In this document: one piece after another, positions 1 to 7,761 of the stretch
Layout of the letters: each line of letters opens with the position of its first letter
Numbering within the stretch: position 1 is the first letter of the stretch
Source: Brevibacterium sp. UMB1308A
Lineage (GTDB): Bacteria > Actinomycetota > Actinomycetes > Actinomycetales > Brevibacteriaceae
Reading direction: 5' to 3'
Length of the DNA: 64,000 nucleotides
Assembly: GCF_030230605.1 (NCBI RefSeq)
Contig: NZ_JASPDO010000002.1
Span: forward strand, 124,001-188,000
Notes under the pieces: generated by a model
What the model was told of the DNA's origin: nothing
The model's database searches: none
Seen by the model: only the letters and a program-made list of their open reading frames with translations
Program-made: the position numbers and the translations under genes

Positions 1-603
1 GAGTTGGGGAAGAACGCAGGCGTTGAGACCTCGGCGTTGATTACCGACATGTCGACCCCGCTTGGGCTCACGGTTGGTAACGCGCTGGAAGTCCGGGAGT
101 CCGTCGAGGTGTTGGCTGGCGGAGGCCCAGCTGATGTCGTTGAGCTGACGGTTGAGCTGGCACGTGAGATGCTCGCGCTGGTAGGCAAGACCGAGGTGGA
201 TGTCGAGGCCGCGCTGAAAGACGGCCGGGCGATGGACATGTGGAACCGTATGATTGAACGTCAGGGTGGCGACCCGCACGCGAGCCTGCCCACCGCAAAA
301 GAAACCCACACCGTGACTGCTGAAGAATCGGGCGTTGTCACAACCCTGGACGCGCTGAGTGTAGGAGTTGCCTCGTGGCGTCTGGGTGCTGGTCGCGCAC
401 GCAAGGAAGACCCAGTGCAAGCCGGTGCCGGTATTGAGCTACACGCCAAACCAGGTGACACCGTGACTGCGGGCCAGCCTTTGATGACGTTGCACACGGA
501 TGAATCGCAGCGTTTTGAACGTGCGCTCGAATCTCTTGAAGGTGCGTGGAGCATTGGCCAGCAGGCTACGCCTCGCACTGTTATTTTGGACCGAGTTTCC
601 TAA
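1..603 (+). CDS. deoA: Thymidine/pyrimidine nucleoside phosphorylase, C-terminal part (truncated by window edge)
   Basis: The reading frame is open at base 1, so only about the last 200 residues are present. The enzyme phosphorolyses thymidine (or other pyrimidine nucleosides) to free base and deoxyribose-1-phosphate. What is seen: the family segment TDMSTPLGLTVGNALEVRE near the visible start, followed by a C-terminal PYNP_C-like domain with GIELHAKPGDTV and a terminal glycine- and valine-rich sandwich. The next gene, 15 bases downstream, is deoC, whose product handles the sugar phosphate after isomerisation, which supports a deo operon. The family identification is firm; thymidine versus broader pyrimidine specificity cannot be read from this fragment. 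Confidence 0.92.
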   Translation, partial: ELGKNAGVETSALITDMSTPLGLTVGNALEVRESVEVLAGGGPADVVELTVELAREMLALVGKTEVDVEAALKDGRAMDMWNRMIERQGGDPHASLPTAKETHTVTAEESGVVTTLDALSVGVASWRLGAGRARKEDPVQAGAGIELHAKPGDTVTAGQPLMTLHTDESQRFERALESLEGAWSIGQQATPRTVILDRVS

Positions 604-618
604 CCGAAAGGACCCCCA

Positions 619-1332
619 ATGACCACCCGCACTGATGTTGCACAGATGATCGACCACACGCTTCTCAAGCCCGAATCAACTCCTGATGACTTCGCTGCGC
701 TGGTTGAGGCCGGTAAGGAACTGGGTGTGAAGGCTGTGTGCGTGTCGCCTTCCGCGCTCCCACTCACCGACACGGGTGACCTGGTGGTGGCCACGGTTGT
801 TGGCTTCCCGTCTGGTGCGGTCAAGCCACAGATTAAGGCTGCCGAGGCGTCCCAGGCTGTGCGTGATGGCGCCCGTGAGATTGACATGGTGATCAACGTG
901 GGGCAGGCAATCGCGGGAGATTTCGCTGGGGTCGAAGCTGATATCAACGGGGTAGTGACTGCCGTTGCCGAGGCGGCAAAGGACTTAGGCCTTCCGGTTG
1001 CTACCGGCCCGGAGTCAGCGACTGAAGGTGCCGCGATCGTCAAGGTGATTATTGAGTCGGCGGCTTTGAACGACGAGCAGATTGTGGGTGCGTGCGAGGC
1101 TGCTGTGCGTGCAGGAGCCCACTACGTGAAGACATCGACTGGGTTCCACCCGGCCGGTGGCGCAAGTGCTCACGCTGTCAAACTGATGCGCTCAACGGTG
1201 GGTGATGCCCTGGGCGTCAAGGCTTCCGGTGGGATCCGTGACGCGCAGGCAGCACAGTCCATGATCGAGGCTGGGGCATCACGCTTGGGCCTGTCAGGAA
1301 GTGCTGCCGTGCTCGACGGTTTCACGGCGTAA
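619..1332 (+). CDS. deoC: Deoxyribose-phosphate aldolase
   Basis: This class I aldolase cleaves 2-deoxyribose-5-phosphate to acetaldehyde and glyceraldehyde-3-phosphate, the last step of deoxynucleoside catabolism. The product is 237 aa, normal for the family. Visible catalytic residues are D89 (EIDMVINVG), the Schiff-base K171 (HYVKTSTGF) and the proton-relay K201 (KASGGIR). The ATG is preceded by AAAGGA and lies 15 bases after deoA. The last 122 bases or so (from codon 199) are repeated 637 bp downstream with a single silent difference, so the present 3' end is one of two copies; see the repeats at 1214 and 1851. The encoded C-terminus looks intact. Confidence 0.95.
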   Translation: MTTRTDVAQMIDHTLLKPESTPDDFAALVEAGKELGVKAVCVSPSALPLTDTGDLVVATVVGFPSGAVKPQIKAAEASQAVRDGAREIDMVINVGQAIAGDFAGVEADINGVVTAVAEAAKDLGLPVATGPESATEGAAIVKVIIESAALNDEQIVGACEAAVRAGAHYVKTSTGFHPAGGASAHAVKLMRSTVGDALGVKASGGIRDAQAAQSMIEAGASRLGLSGSAAVLDGFTA

Positions 1333-1335
1333 GCA
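1214..1335 (+). repeat. Direct repeat copy A: 3' end of deoC
   Basis: By eye, 1214-1335 matches 1851-1972 at 121 of 122 positions. The single difference is G1329 versus A1966, a silent GCG/GCA change in the last alanine codon. This copy is in frame in the functional deoC gene and includes its stop codon. Confidence 0.95.
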
Positions 1336-1348
1336 CCGTGAACGGTTG

Positions 1349-1406
1349 AAGGGCGTTGTTTGGGTGCCCCTGGCAAGGAGGTCACCTAAACAACGCCCTT
1401 GTTTTT
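1349..1406 (+). terminator. Long rho-independent terminator after deoC
   Basis: The arms 1349-1361 and 1388-1400 are perfectly complementary (AAGGGCGTTGTTT with its complement). The stem continues inward for about five more pairs with one G-U, then comes a run of T from 1402. It ends deoA-deoC transcription and could also act on the leftward small gene. It lies within the inserted segment, so it may not be the ancestral deoC terminator. Confidence 0.85.
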
Positions 1407-1423
1407 CTTGCAAAGGTATCTAG

Positions 1424-1738
1424 TCAGGGCCGTCGCAGGGAGACGATCACATAAACAATCCAAAGGCCACCGAAAAGAAGGGTAAGTAGACCACTCCAAG
1501 GAAACAATAGCTCCGCTGGTGAGCCGTATATGTTTGCGTCGCGAGACATTCCTGTAATAGTTCCGCATGCAACAAATATTGCCAAGCTCATTGCGAATGT
1601 AGCGCCCAAAACAGTGTTTGTGATGATTTTTCGCGACGTAGGCTTCCTCACTTCGGGTTGCAAGCTTGTGCGATGGTCTGGGGCAAACCCGTAGGTGTGA
1701 TTTTTATCTAGGTTCTTATTTTCTTTGCCCTCTACCAC
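1424..1738 (-). CDS. Small membrane protein of unknown function, cargo of the deoC-flanked insert
   Basis: Not recognised. The 104-residue product has a polar N-terminal half and two hydrophobic segments: about residues 41-62 ([19 protein letters not shown]) and 80-99 ([20 protein letters not shown]). It would span the membrane twice and ends in a basic SLRRP tail. The start used is a GTG at 1738. The nearest purine-rich site, AGGAG at 1756-1760, is rather far upstream, so the start is uncertain. It is the only plausible gene in the low-GC insert. It may be an immunity, toxin-like or simply orphan membrane protein; nothing in the sequence decides. Confidence 0.5.
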   Translation of the reverse strand: MVEGKENKNLDKNHTYGFAPDHRTSLQPEVRKPTSRKIITNTVLGATFAMSLAIFVACGTITGMSRDANIYGSPAELLFPWSGLLTLLFGGLWIVYVIVSLRRP

Positions 1739-1850
1739 GGACTTTATGAGCGACGCTCCTGCTACTGCTTAATCAGTGCGCGTGATCACTCATACCTTGC
1801 ACCGCGGTGTGCGATAAGTGATATGCACAATTGTACGGTACATCAACGGC

Positions 1851-1972
1851 GCGTCAAGGCTTCCGGTGGGATCCGTGACGCGCAGGCAGCACAGTCCATG
1901 ATCGAGGCTGGGGCATCACGCTTGGGCCTGTCAGGAAGTGCTGCCGTGCTCGACGGTTTCACGGCATAAGCA
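1851..1972 (+). pseudogene. deoC 3'-end fragment (direct repeat copy B)
   Basis: This is a second copy of the last 122 bases of deoC, including the stop codon, with no promoter or start. Homology begins abruptly at 1851. The sequence after the stop (CAGCTCAG) runs straight into the convergent mutase gene, so this copy is probably the ancestral 3' end left behind by an insertion that supplied copy A. Confidence 0.9.
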
Positions 1973-1985
1973 GCTCAGTCACGTA

Positions 1986-3794
1986 TTACTGCAGGAACTC
2001 AGCGAGGTCTGCAGTAATACGGTCCAGCTTGGCGCGCGCTTCTGCAAGAGCCTGCGGGTACGTGCTCTCATCAGCCGTTTCAACGGCTTCCAGATAGCAC
2101 TTGAGCTTGGGTTCTGTTCCCGATGGGCGGATCACTACGCGGTCGCCAGATTCGGTTAAGAGAGCAAAACCGGGGGTACCCGGAAGGGACTCCGACCCTT
2201 CCGACAGGTCAACGACCTCGGTCACGGCAGACCCACCCAGATCAGCGGGAGGTGCCGACGCAAGCCGGTCCAACATCTTGTCAATATGCTTCAGGTTGGT
2301 GACACGAATCGTATAAGGCGCGGTGAGGAAAATACCGTCACGCACGCGAATGCGCTTCAGCTCATCGTCAACCGTGCGCCCTTGTGCGTGGAGTTCAGCA
2401 ACAAGGTGAGCGATGACAACCGCGGCCGACACGCCGTCCTTATCGCGCACAACCTGAGGGTCCACGCTGTAGCCCAGAGCTTCTTCGTACCCGAATACCA
2501 AATCGGTGCCACGGGAAATCCACTTGAAACCGGTCAGCGTGGTGCGATGCGGGACCCCGTGGAAGTCCGCGGCCTGGGCCAACGCGCGTGACGACACGAG
2601 CGAATTGGCCACGGTCCCAGGGGTCCGGGACGCAATGAAATCGCCCAGGAGCAAACCAACCTCATCACCGGTCAACTGACGGAACGCGCCGGGGGAGTCC
2701 GGGATCGGAACAGCGATCGACACGCGGTCGGCATCCGGGTCGTTGGCGATGACCAGCTGTGCGTTCTCAGCTTTTGCCGTTTCAAAGGCCAGGTCAAGGG
2801 CCCCAGGTTCCTCCGGGTTAGGGAATGTGACTGTGGGGAATTCCGGATCGGGCTGAGCCTGCGCTTCCACGGGCGTAATACGGGTGAACCCGGCCTGCTT
2901 AAGAGCGGCCAGCGTGGTGTCATTGCCCACGCCGTGCATCGACGTGTGGACAATCCGAAGATCAGCCGGTGCGTCAGACACTCCCAAACGCGACCTGACC
3001 GTGGCGATGCTGGCTAAGTACTCCTCGGTGACGTCGACGCTTTCCCACCCGGACTCAGCGCGGGGAACATCTGCAACACTTTCAACACGGGCAATGTGCG
3101 ACGCGATCTGCGCATCAAACGGCGCAACGATCTGAGCTCCTGCGCCGTGCGTGGCGCGTTCGTGAGCAGCGTCCTCACTTGCAGCCCCAATTCCAGCGAA
3201 TGCCATCCCCGGTGCCCCCGCCGTGGCGTGGGCGGCGCTGGCTTGGGACACGGTTTCAGCTAAGTACACGGCGGCCTGCGGGCGGGCCCCCAAGTACACC
3301 TTGTATCCATTGTCCCGAGGTGGATTGTGGCTGGCCGTGACCATCACCCCGGCATCGGCGTCGAGGTGGTTGACGGCAAACGCCAGCATAGGAGTGGGTT
3401 TGCGGGCTGGCAGCATGAGCGCACGGGCACCGGCAGCGGTGACAACGGCTGCGGTGTCGCGGGCAAAATCCTCTGACCCGTACCGGGCGTCACACCCGAT
3501 CACCACGGTGAAATCTTCCCCTACGGTGTCACGTAGAAACGCGGTGAGCCCGGCTGCTGCGCGGATCACCACGGCACGGTTCATCCGGTTGGGGCCACCG
3601 CCCAGTTCGCCACGCAGACCCGCGGTCCCAAACTGCAGCATGCCAGAAAAGCGGTCGGCCAAATCATCGAGTGCTCGAGCCGACTCTTCACCCGGCTCCT
3701 GCGTCGCTTCGACCAGGTCCGTCAGCTGTTTCCGGGTTTCTGGGTCCGGGTCATCTGCGATCCATGCGCGTACAGCATCAAAGTCCACACTCAT
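1986..3794 (-). CDS. Phospho-sugar mutase (phosphoglucomutase/phosphomannomutase family)
   Basis: This alpha-D-phosphohexomutase superfamily enzyme has 602 residues, as in the long actinobacterial phosphomannomutase/phosphoglucomutase or phosphopentomutase-like group. The phosphoserine loop TASHNPPRDNGYK is at about 153-165 with S155 as phospho-acceptor. The metal-binding loop ANDPDADRVSIAV lies mid-protein, the sugar-binding loop GYEEALGY follows, and the C-terminal phosphate loop is RPSGTEPKLK. It lies seven bases after the purine nucleoside phosphorylase gene on the same strand and beside deoA-deoC. That makes conversion of ribose- or deoxyribose-1-phosphate to the 5-phosphate an attractive role, but hexose specificity is equally possible from sequence. 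Confidence 0.9.
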   Translation of the reverse strand: MSVDFDAVRAWIADDPDPETRKQLTDLVEATQEPGEESARALDDLADRFSGMLQFGTAGLRGELGGGPNRMNRAVVIRAAAGLTAFLRDTVGEDFTVVIGCDARYGSEDFARDTAAVVTAAGARALMLPARKPTPMLAFAVNHLDADAGVMVTASHNPPRDNGYKVYLGARPQAAVYLAETVSQASAAHATAGAPGMAFAGIGAASEDAAHERATHGAGAQIVAPFDAQIASHIARVESVADVPRAESGWESVDVTEEYLASIATVRSRLGVSDAPADLRIVHTSMHGVGNDTTLAALKQAGFTRITPVEAQAQPDPEFPTVTFPNPEEPGALDLAFETAKAENAQLVIANDPDADRVSIAVPIPDSPGAFRQLTGDEVGLLLGDFIASRTPGTVANSLVSSRALAQAADFHGVPHRTTLTGFKWISRGTDLVFGYEEALGYSVDPQVVRDKDGVSAAVVIAHLVAELHAQGRTVDDELKRIRVRDGIFLTAPYTIRVTNLKHIDKMLDRLASAPPADLGGSAVTEVVDLSEGSESLPGTPGFALLTESGDRVVIRPSGTEPKLKCYLEAVETADESTYPQALAEARAKLDRITADLAEFLQ

Positions 3795-3801
3795 GATTCC
3801 C

Positions 3802-4623
3802 TCACTTCAGGATTCGACGAACAATGTCAGCCAACAGTTGCGAGATCCGGGGTCCGGCCTGTTGCCCAGCCTCTAACACCTCGGCGTGGCTGAGCGGTTG
3901 TTCAGAAACACCGGCACCAAAGTTCGTCACCAGGGAAATCCCCAAGATTTCCATGCCGGCTTCACGCGCAGCGATGGCCTCCAGAGCAGTGGACATTCCC
4001 ACCAGGTCAGCGCCCATGGTGCGAGCCATGCGAACCTCGGCGGGGGTTTCGTAGTGCGGGCCGCGGAACTGTGCGTACACGCCTTCGGCAAGCGTGGGGT
4101 CGATCTCTTTGGCAACTGCCCGCAACCGCGACGAGTACAGGTCGGTGAGGTCCACGAACGTGGCACCTTCCAGCGGGCTTGAAGCTGTGAGGTTGAGATG
4201 GTCGGAGATAAGGACGGGGGTTCCCGGCGCGAAGTCCGTGTGCGTGGAACCGCACCCGTTGGTCAAAATGATGGTTTTGGCTCCAGCGGCCGCAGCTGTG
4301 CGCACCCCGTGAGCTACCGCGCGCACACCCTTACCTTCGTAGAAGTGGGTGCGAGCTCCAAGGACCAGAGCGTGTTTGGGGCCCGCCTGCGTGTCCACCT
4401 TGATGGTGGTGAGGGTGCCGGGGTGGCCGGACACCTGTGAGGTGTGGAAGCCGGGCACCTGATCTGCTGGCGTTGAGGCTACGGGGTCGCCCAGCAACTG
4501 TGCTGCTGACCCCCATCCCGAGCCCAGCACCAGGGCGATGTCGTGGCTGTCGATTCCGGCTGCGTCGTTGAGAACCTGGGCAGCCTGCTGTGCGCTTTCA
4601 AGCGGTGAGTCGTTCGTGCTCAT
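3802..4623 (-). CDS. punA: Purine nucleoside phosphorylase (trimeric type)
   Basis: The enzyme phosphorolyses inosine, guanosine and their deoxy forms to base plus (deoxy)ribose-1-phosphate. The 273-residue length fits the trimeric PNP/MTAP family. The N-terminal phosphate loop VLGSGWGS is at about 32-39. Family segments LTNGCGSTH, QFRGPHYETPAEVRM and GADLVGMSTALEAIAAREAGME follow, then SLVTNFGAG. It starts with ATG AGC ACG and precedes the phospho-sugar mutase by seven bases on the same strand, which completes a nucleoside-salvage neighbourhood with deoA and deoC. The upstream region is shared with the divergent gene at 4699. Confidence 0.93.
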   Translation of the reverse strand: MSTNDSPLESAQQAAQVLNDAAGIDSHDIALVLGSGWGSAAQLLGDPVASTPADQVPGFHTSQVSGHPGTLTTIKVDTQAGPKHALVLGARTHFYEGKGVRAVAHGVRTAAAAGAKTIILTNGCGSTHTDFAPGTPVLISDHLNLTASSPLEGATFVDLTDLYSSRLRAVAKEIDPTLAEGVYAQFRGPHYETPAEVRMARTMGADLVGMSTALEAIAAREAGMEILGISLVTNFGAGVSEQPLSHAEVLEAGQQAGPRISQLLADIVRRILK

Positions 4624-4698
4624 ACCAGTGACACTAGACGAAAACGGGTGGTGTTTTCATGTGATCTTCGCAAAAACGTGCCACGTTAGGATTTAAGC

Positions 4699-5694
4699 AT
4701 GATGACAATCCGCCCGTTTGCCCCCGGTGATGACCTGGCGCTCAACAACATTCTGAGCGACCCCAACGACCCCGCGCACCACATGTTGCGTTCGCTTGTG
4801 CGCGAAGATTCGGATTCGGCGCCGGTGACGCGCACGGTTGTCGCCGAGGTGGCCTCCGGCGTGCTCGTGGGTGTTGCCGTGTGTGCGCAGTCGCCGGCGC
4901 ACCCGCAGCGGGCGTGGTTTCATACTGAGGTGGCTCGCGAATTAGACGGTGAAGAGGCCGCCGAGGTGTCCGCCCAGTTGCGTGAAAAGCTCAGTCACGC
5001 TGTGAGCGGGACGGTTCTTGAGGGGCTGCCTTTGCGTACCCGAGTGGGTGTCGGTGCGGGTAGTTCAGGTGGGGCCGGTGTGGGTAGCGCGGGCGCGGGC
5101 AGCGCGGACGGCGACACGGAGCTGTTCCGAACCCGGATCGTGCGCGTTGAAACCCTGGCATTAGGTGGTTTGGGAGCCGACCGTTTAGACGACTTTGTTG
5201 TCACAGCTACCGGTTCGGTGGAGCTCACTCGCGCCTTTTCGGAGTGGTACACCGGAGTCAACCGGGCTGACCCTGCTGCGTCCATGACCTTGGGCGAATT
5301 CAACCGGCGTTTCCTGTCAGAGGCGACCGGCGCACACGGAGCGGCCATGTTCAAACGCGACGGGCAGGTGAATGCGTTCGCCGTGTCGTACCCGCCAGAG
5401 CAGAGTGCCGAAGGGGACGCACCTCAAGAGAGCTCTGAGGCCACAGAACTCACCGTGGGTGTCATGGCTGATGCCGTTGAACCACGTCCGGAACGAGATT
5501 CGGCGGAATACCAAGCCGCGCTCGGCGATGCGGGAGCACTCATTGCCCGCCTGTCCACGGACACCGATGTTGTGGTGGAAGTGACCAGCGAAATGCCAGT
5601 GCTCACCGAACTCATCGACGGCCTGGTGCAGGCGGGCAAAGCACACGTGCTCTACGAATACGCCACGCTGGGAAGCGCGCCACTCAACGCCTAG
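4699..5694 (+). CDS. GNAT-like N-acetyltransferase family protein
   Basis: The N-terminus MMTIRPFAPGDDLALNNIL is the usual first strand and helix of GNAT acetyltransferases. The 331-residue length suggests a tandem or extended GNAT arrangement. A glycine/serine-rich linker at about 117-137 (GAGSSGGAGVGSAGAGSADG) separates two halves. Substrate unknown. TAGGAT, twelve bases before the ATG, could be a -10 element giving a nearly leaderless transcript, or could supply an AGGA ribosome site. The gene converges with acetoacetyl-CoA synthetase: the two stop codons overlap within CTAG at 5691-5694. The family call is moderate because the acetyl-CoA loop is not clear. Confidence 0.6.
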   Translation: MMTIRPFAPGDDLALNNILSDPNDPAHHMLRSLVREDSDSAPVTRTVVAEVASGVLVGVAVCAQSPAHPQRAWFHTEVARELDGEEAAEVSAQLREKLSHAVSGTVLEGLPLRTRVGVGAGSSGGAGVGSAGAGSADGDTELFRTRIVRVETLALGGLGADRLDDFVVTATGSVELTRAFSEWYTGVNRADPAASMTLGEFNRRFLSEATGAHGAAMFKRDGQVNAFAVSYPPEQSAEGDAPQESSEATELTVGVMADAVEPRPERDSAEYQAALGDAGALIARLSTDTDVVVEVTSEMPVLTELIDGLVQAGKAHVLYEYATLGSAPLNA

Positions 5695-7712
5695 TCGCGC
5701 TTCTTCTGCACCCGCTGACGCGCAAAGTCCACATACCAGTCCACGGTGGCAACGTCCTCGGCGGCGGTGCGGTTAATTGTGCTGGGGTCTGCTCCCTGGA
5801 AGATCTTCTTAATGGGCACTTCCATGAGCTTGCCGGTGCGTGTGCGCGGAACCGCGGGGGCCTCAATCATTTCATCGGGTACATAGCGGGGCGAGATCTT
5901 GGTGCGGATCGCCTCAACAATTGCGCCCTTGAGGTCCTCATCGAGCGTGTGCCCGCGAGCCGGAACCACGAAAAGCGGCATGTAGTAGTCGCCGTCTCCC
6001 ACCTCGGCGCCAATCACCATAGAGGTCGCAACCCCGGGCACCTGGTCCACAACGTCACAAATATCAGCCGAGCCCATACGGATGCCGCCACGGTTGATGG
6101 TGGAGTCGGAGCGACCGTGAATGATCCACGGGCCTTCCGGCAACTGGGTAGCCCAGTCGCCGTGGCGCCACACGCCGGGGAAGTCCGCGAAATAGGCGTT
6201 GTGGTACTTGCTGCCGTCCGGGTCGTTCCAGAACATGACTGGCATGTTGGGAAGAGGCTGCGTGAACACGAGCTCACCCACCTCGCCAATCACGGACTCG
6301 CCTTGTGAGTTAAACGCGTGTGCATCGACGCCCAGCACCTTGCCTTGGAGTTCGTTGACGTACACAGGGTCGTACGGGTTGGCACCTAGGATTCCCGAAC
6401 AAATGTCGGTTCCACCCGAGCTGGAGCCCAGCTGGAAATCGTGTTTGACCTGCTCATATGCCCACCTCCACGTGGACCCGGGAAGCGTGGACCCGGTGGA
6501 CATGATGTGTTCCAGATGAGGGAGTTTATAGCTTTCTGACGGGTTGATGCCGGCTTTTTCGATGAGGCTGAGCAGCGCGGCCCCGGTGCCGATCTGAGTG
6601 ACATTTTCACTTTCCGCAATGTCGAACAGACGAGCGGGCGTGGGGTAGGCGGGCGAGCCGTCGTAGGTGATGGTGGTGGCGCCTAGGGCCAGAACGTTCA
6701 CCATGAGGTTCCACACCATCCACGTGGTGGCCACTGCGAAGTACAAGCGGGTGTTTTCGTCCGACCCGTTGTGCAGGCCAACCATCTTGTACACGTCCAG
6801 AACGATTCCGCCGTGCCCATGCACGATTCCTTTCGGCTTGCCTGTTGTGCCGGAGGAGTACAGGATCCACAGCGGGTGGGAGAACTCGACTGGTTCAAAT
6901 ACCGGGTCTTGCGGGGTGGCGGTGATTTCGGAGAAGCGGTGATGAGTGACCGAGGTGGTTGCGCTGGCGCTTTCCTGTCCGGCGAGGTCTGTGTACGTGT
7001 CTGGGTGGGAGTCACGGTGACGGTCGATGAGGATGTGGTGTTCTACCGTGGGGAGCACGCTGAGTGTGGATTCGATCTGGGGGAGCATGTTCCGGTATGT
7101 GCCGTTGAAGTCGAACCCGTCAACCGTGAGGAGGACTTTGGGCTCGATTTGGGCAAAGCGGTCAGCGATTCCGTTTTCACCAAAGTCCGTGTTGACCACC
7201 GACCACACGGCACCCACGGTGGCCGAGGCCAGTAGTGCGATGATGGTTTCAGCAATGTTGGGGAGCACGGCGGCCACGCGGTCGCCGGGGCGAACACCCA
7301 TGTCACGCAGTGCCGCAGCCAGTGCGCCAACTTTTCCGTTGAGTTCCTTCCACGTGTAGCTTTCGCGGGGGTCGGATTCGTGGAGGGCCACCACGGCTTC
7401 GCGGTCTGGCATGGTGTGGACGTGACGTAGCAGGTTTTGTGCATAGTTCACGCTGGCGCCGGGGAACCATGTGGTTTTTTCGATTGAGTCACCCGTGCGT
7501 ACGGGGCCGTCGCCACGGGTGCCCACGACGTCGAAGTACTCCCAGATGCTTTCCCAGAAGTCGTCGAGGTTGTCGACTGACCACTTGTGTAGTTCGGCGA
7601 ACCCGGTGGTGTGAACTCCCTTTTTGTCGGCCAGCCACTGCTGATACGCGTACATGGGGGATTGGCGGATACGTTCTTCACTGGGCTGCCACAGCATTTC
7701 ACGAGTAGTCAT
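5691..7712 (-). CDS. Acetoacetyl-CoA synthetase
   Basis: An acyl-adenylate-forming ligase that activates acetoacetate (or a related short acid) with ATP and CoA. It has 673 residues from the ATG at 7712, which follows GGAGG at good spacing; a longer GTG start at 7745 lacks such support. Motifs: an ACAS_N-like N-terminus, the P-loop YSSGTTGKPKGIVHGHGG, a core segment with GTGAALLSLIEKAG, then WRHGDWA and INRGGIRMGSADI, and the catalytic lysine region PRTRTGKLMEVPIKK near the C-terminus. The length and the signature ATTWMVWNLMVNVLALGA favour acetoacetyl-CoA synthetase over acetyl-CoA synthetase. No thiolase or CoA-transferase partner is visible nearby. Confidence 0.9.
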   Translation of the reverse strand: MTTREMLWQPSEERIRQSPMYAYQQWLADKKGVHTTGFAELHKWSVDNLDDFWESIWEYFDVVGTRGDGPVRTGDSIEKTTWFPGASVNYAQNLLRHVHTMPDREAVVALHESDPRESYTWKELNGKVGALAAALRDMGVRPGDRVAAVLPNIAETIIALLASATVGAVWSVVNTDFGENGIADRFAQIEPKVLLTVDGFDFNGTYRNMLPQIESTLSVLPTVEHHILIDRHRDSHPDTYTDLAGQESASATTSVTHHRFSEITATPQDPVFEPVEFSHPLWILYSSGTTGKPKGIVHGHGGIVLDVYKMVGLHNGSDENTRLYFAVATTWMVWNLMVNVLALGATTITYDGSPAYPTPARLFDIAESENVTQIGTGAALLSLIEKAGINPSESYKLPHLEHIMSTGSTLPGSTWRWAYEQVKHDFQLGSSSGGTDICSGILGANPYDPVYVNELQGKVLGVDAHAFNSQGESVIGEVGELVFTQPLPNMPVMFWNDPDGSKYHNAYFADFPGVWRHGDWATQLPEGPWIIHGRSDSTINRGGIRMGSADICDVVDQVPGVATSMVIGAEVGDGDYYMPLFVVPARGHTLDEDLKGAIVEAIRTKISPRYVPDEMIEAPAVPRTRTGKLMEVPIKKIFQGADPSTINRTAAEDVATVDWYVDFARQRVQKKRD

Positions 7713-7761
7713 CTGATCCTCCGTTGGATTCGTAACGTGCGTCACGCTACATCATGCCCGA

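Larger units (their letters stand above)
1336..1850. mobile_element. Unclassified 515-bp insert between duplicated deoC 3' ends
   Basis: This segment separates the two deoC 3'-end copies. It begins with a long terminator hairpin and contains one leftward gene for a small membrane protein. The composition is visibly more AT-rich than the flanking genes. The layout (intact gene, foreign insert, second copy of the gene's 3' end) resembles integrative elements that restore the end of their target gene, but no integrase or transposase is encoded. It could be a decayed or non-autonomous element, or the product of duplication plus insertion. Confidence 0.55.

Noticed and set aside
600..1043. Leftward reading frame opposite deoC
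   Set aside because: Antisense shadow of a clear gene; composition reflects complement codon bias and no ribosome site or motif was seen.
1336..1850. Insertion sequence between deoC copies
   Set aside because: No transposase frame, no terminal inverted repeats and no short target duplication; the flanking repeat is 122 bp of a host gene.
3223..3876. Rightward 217-codon frame opposite the phospho-sugar mutase
   Set aside because: Antisense shadow; the mutase motifs on the other strand are unequivocal.
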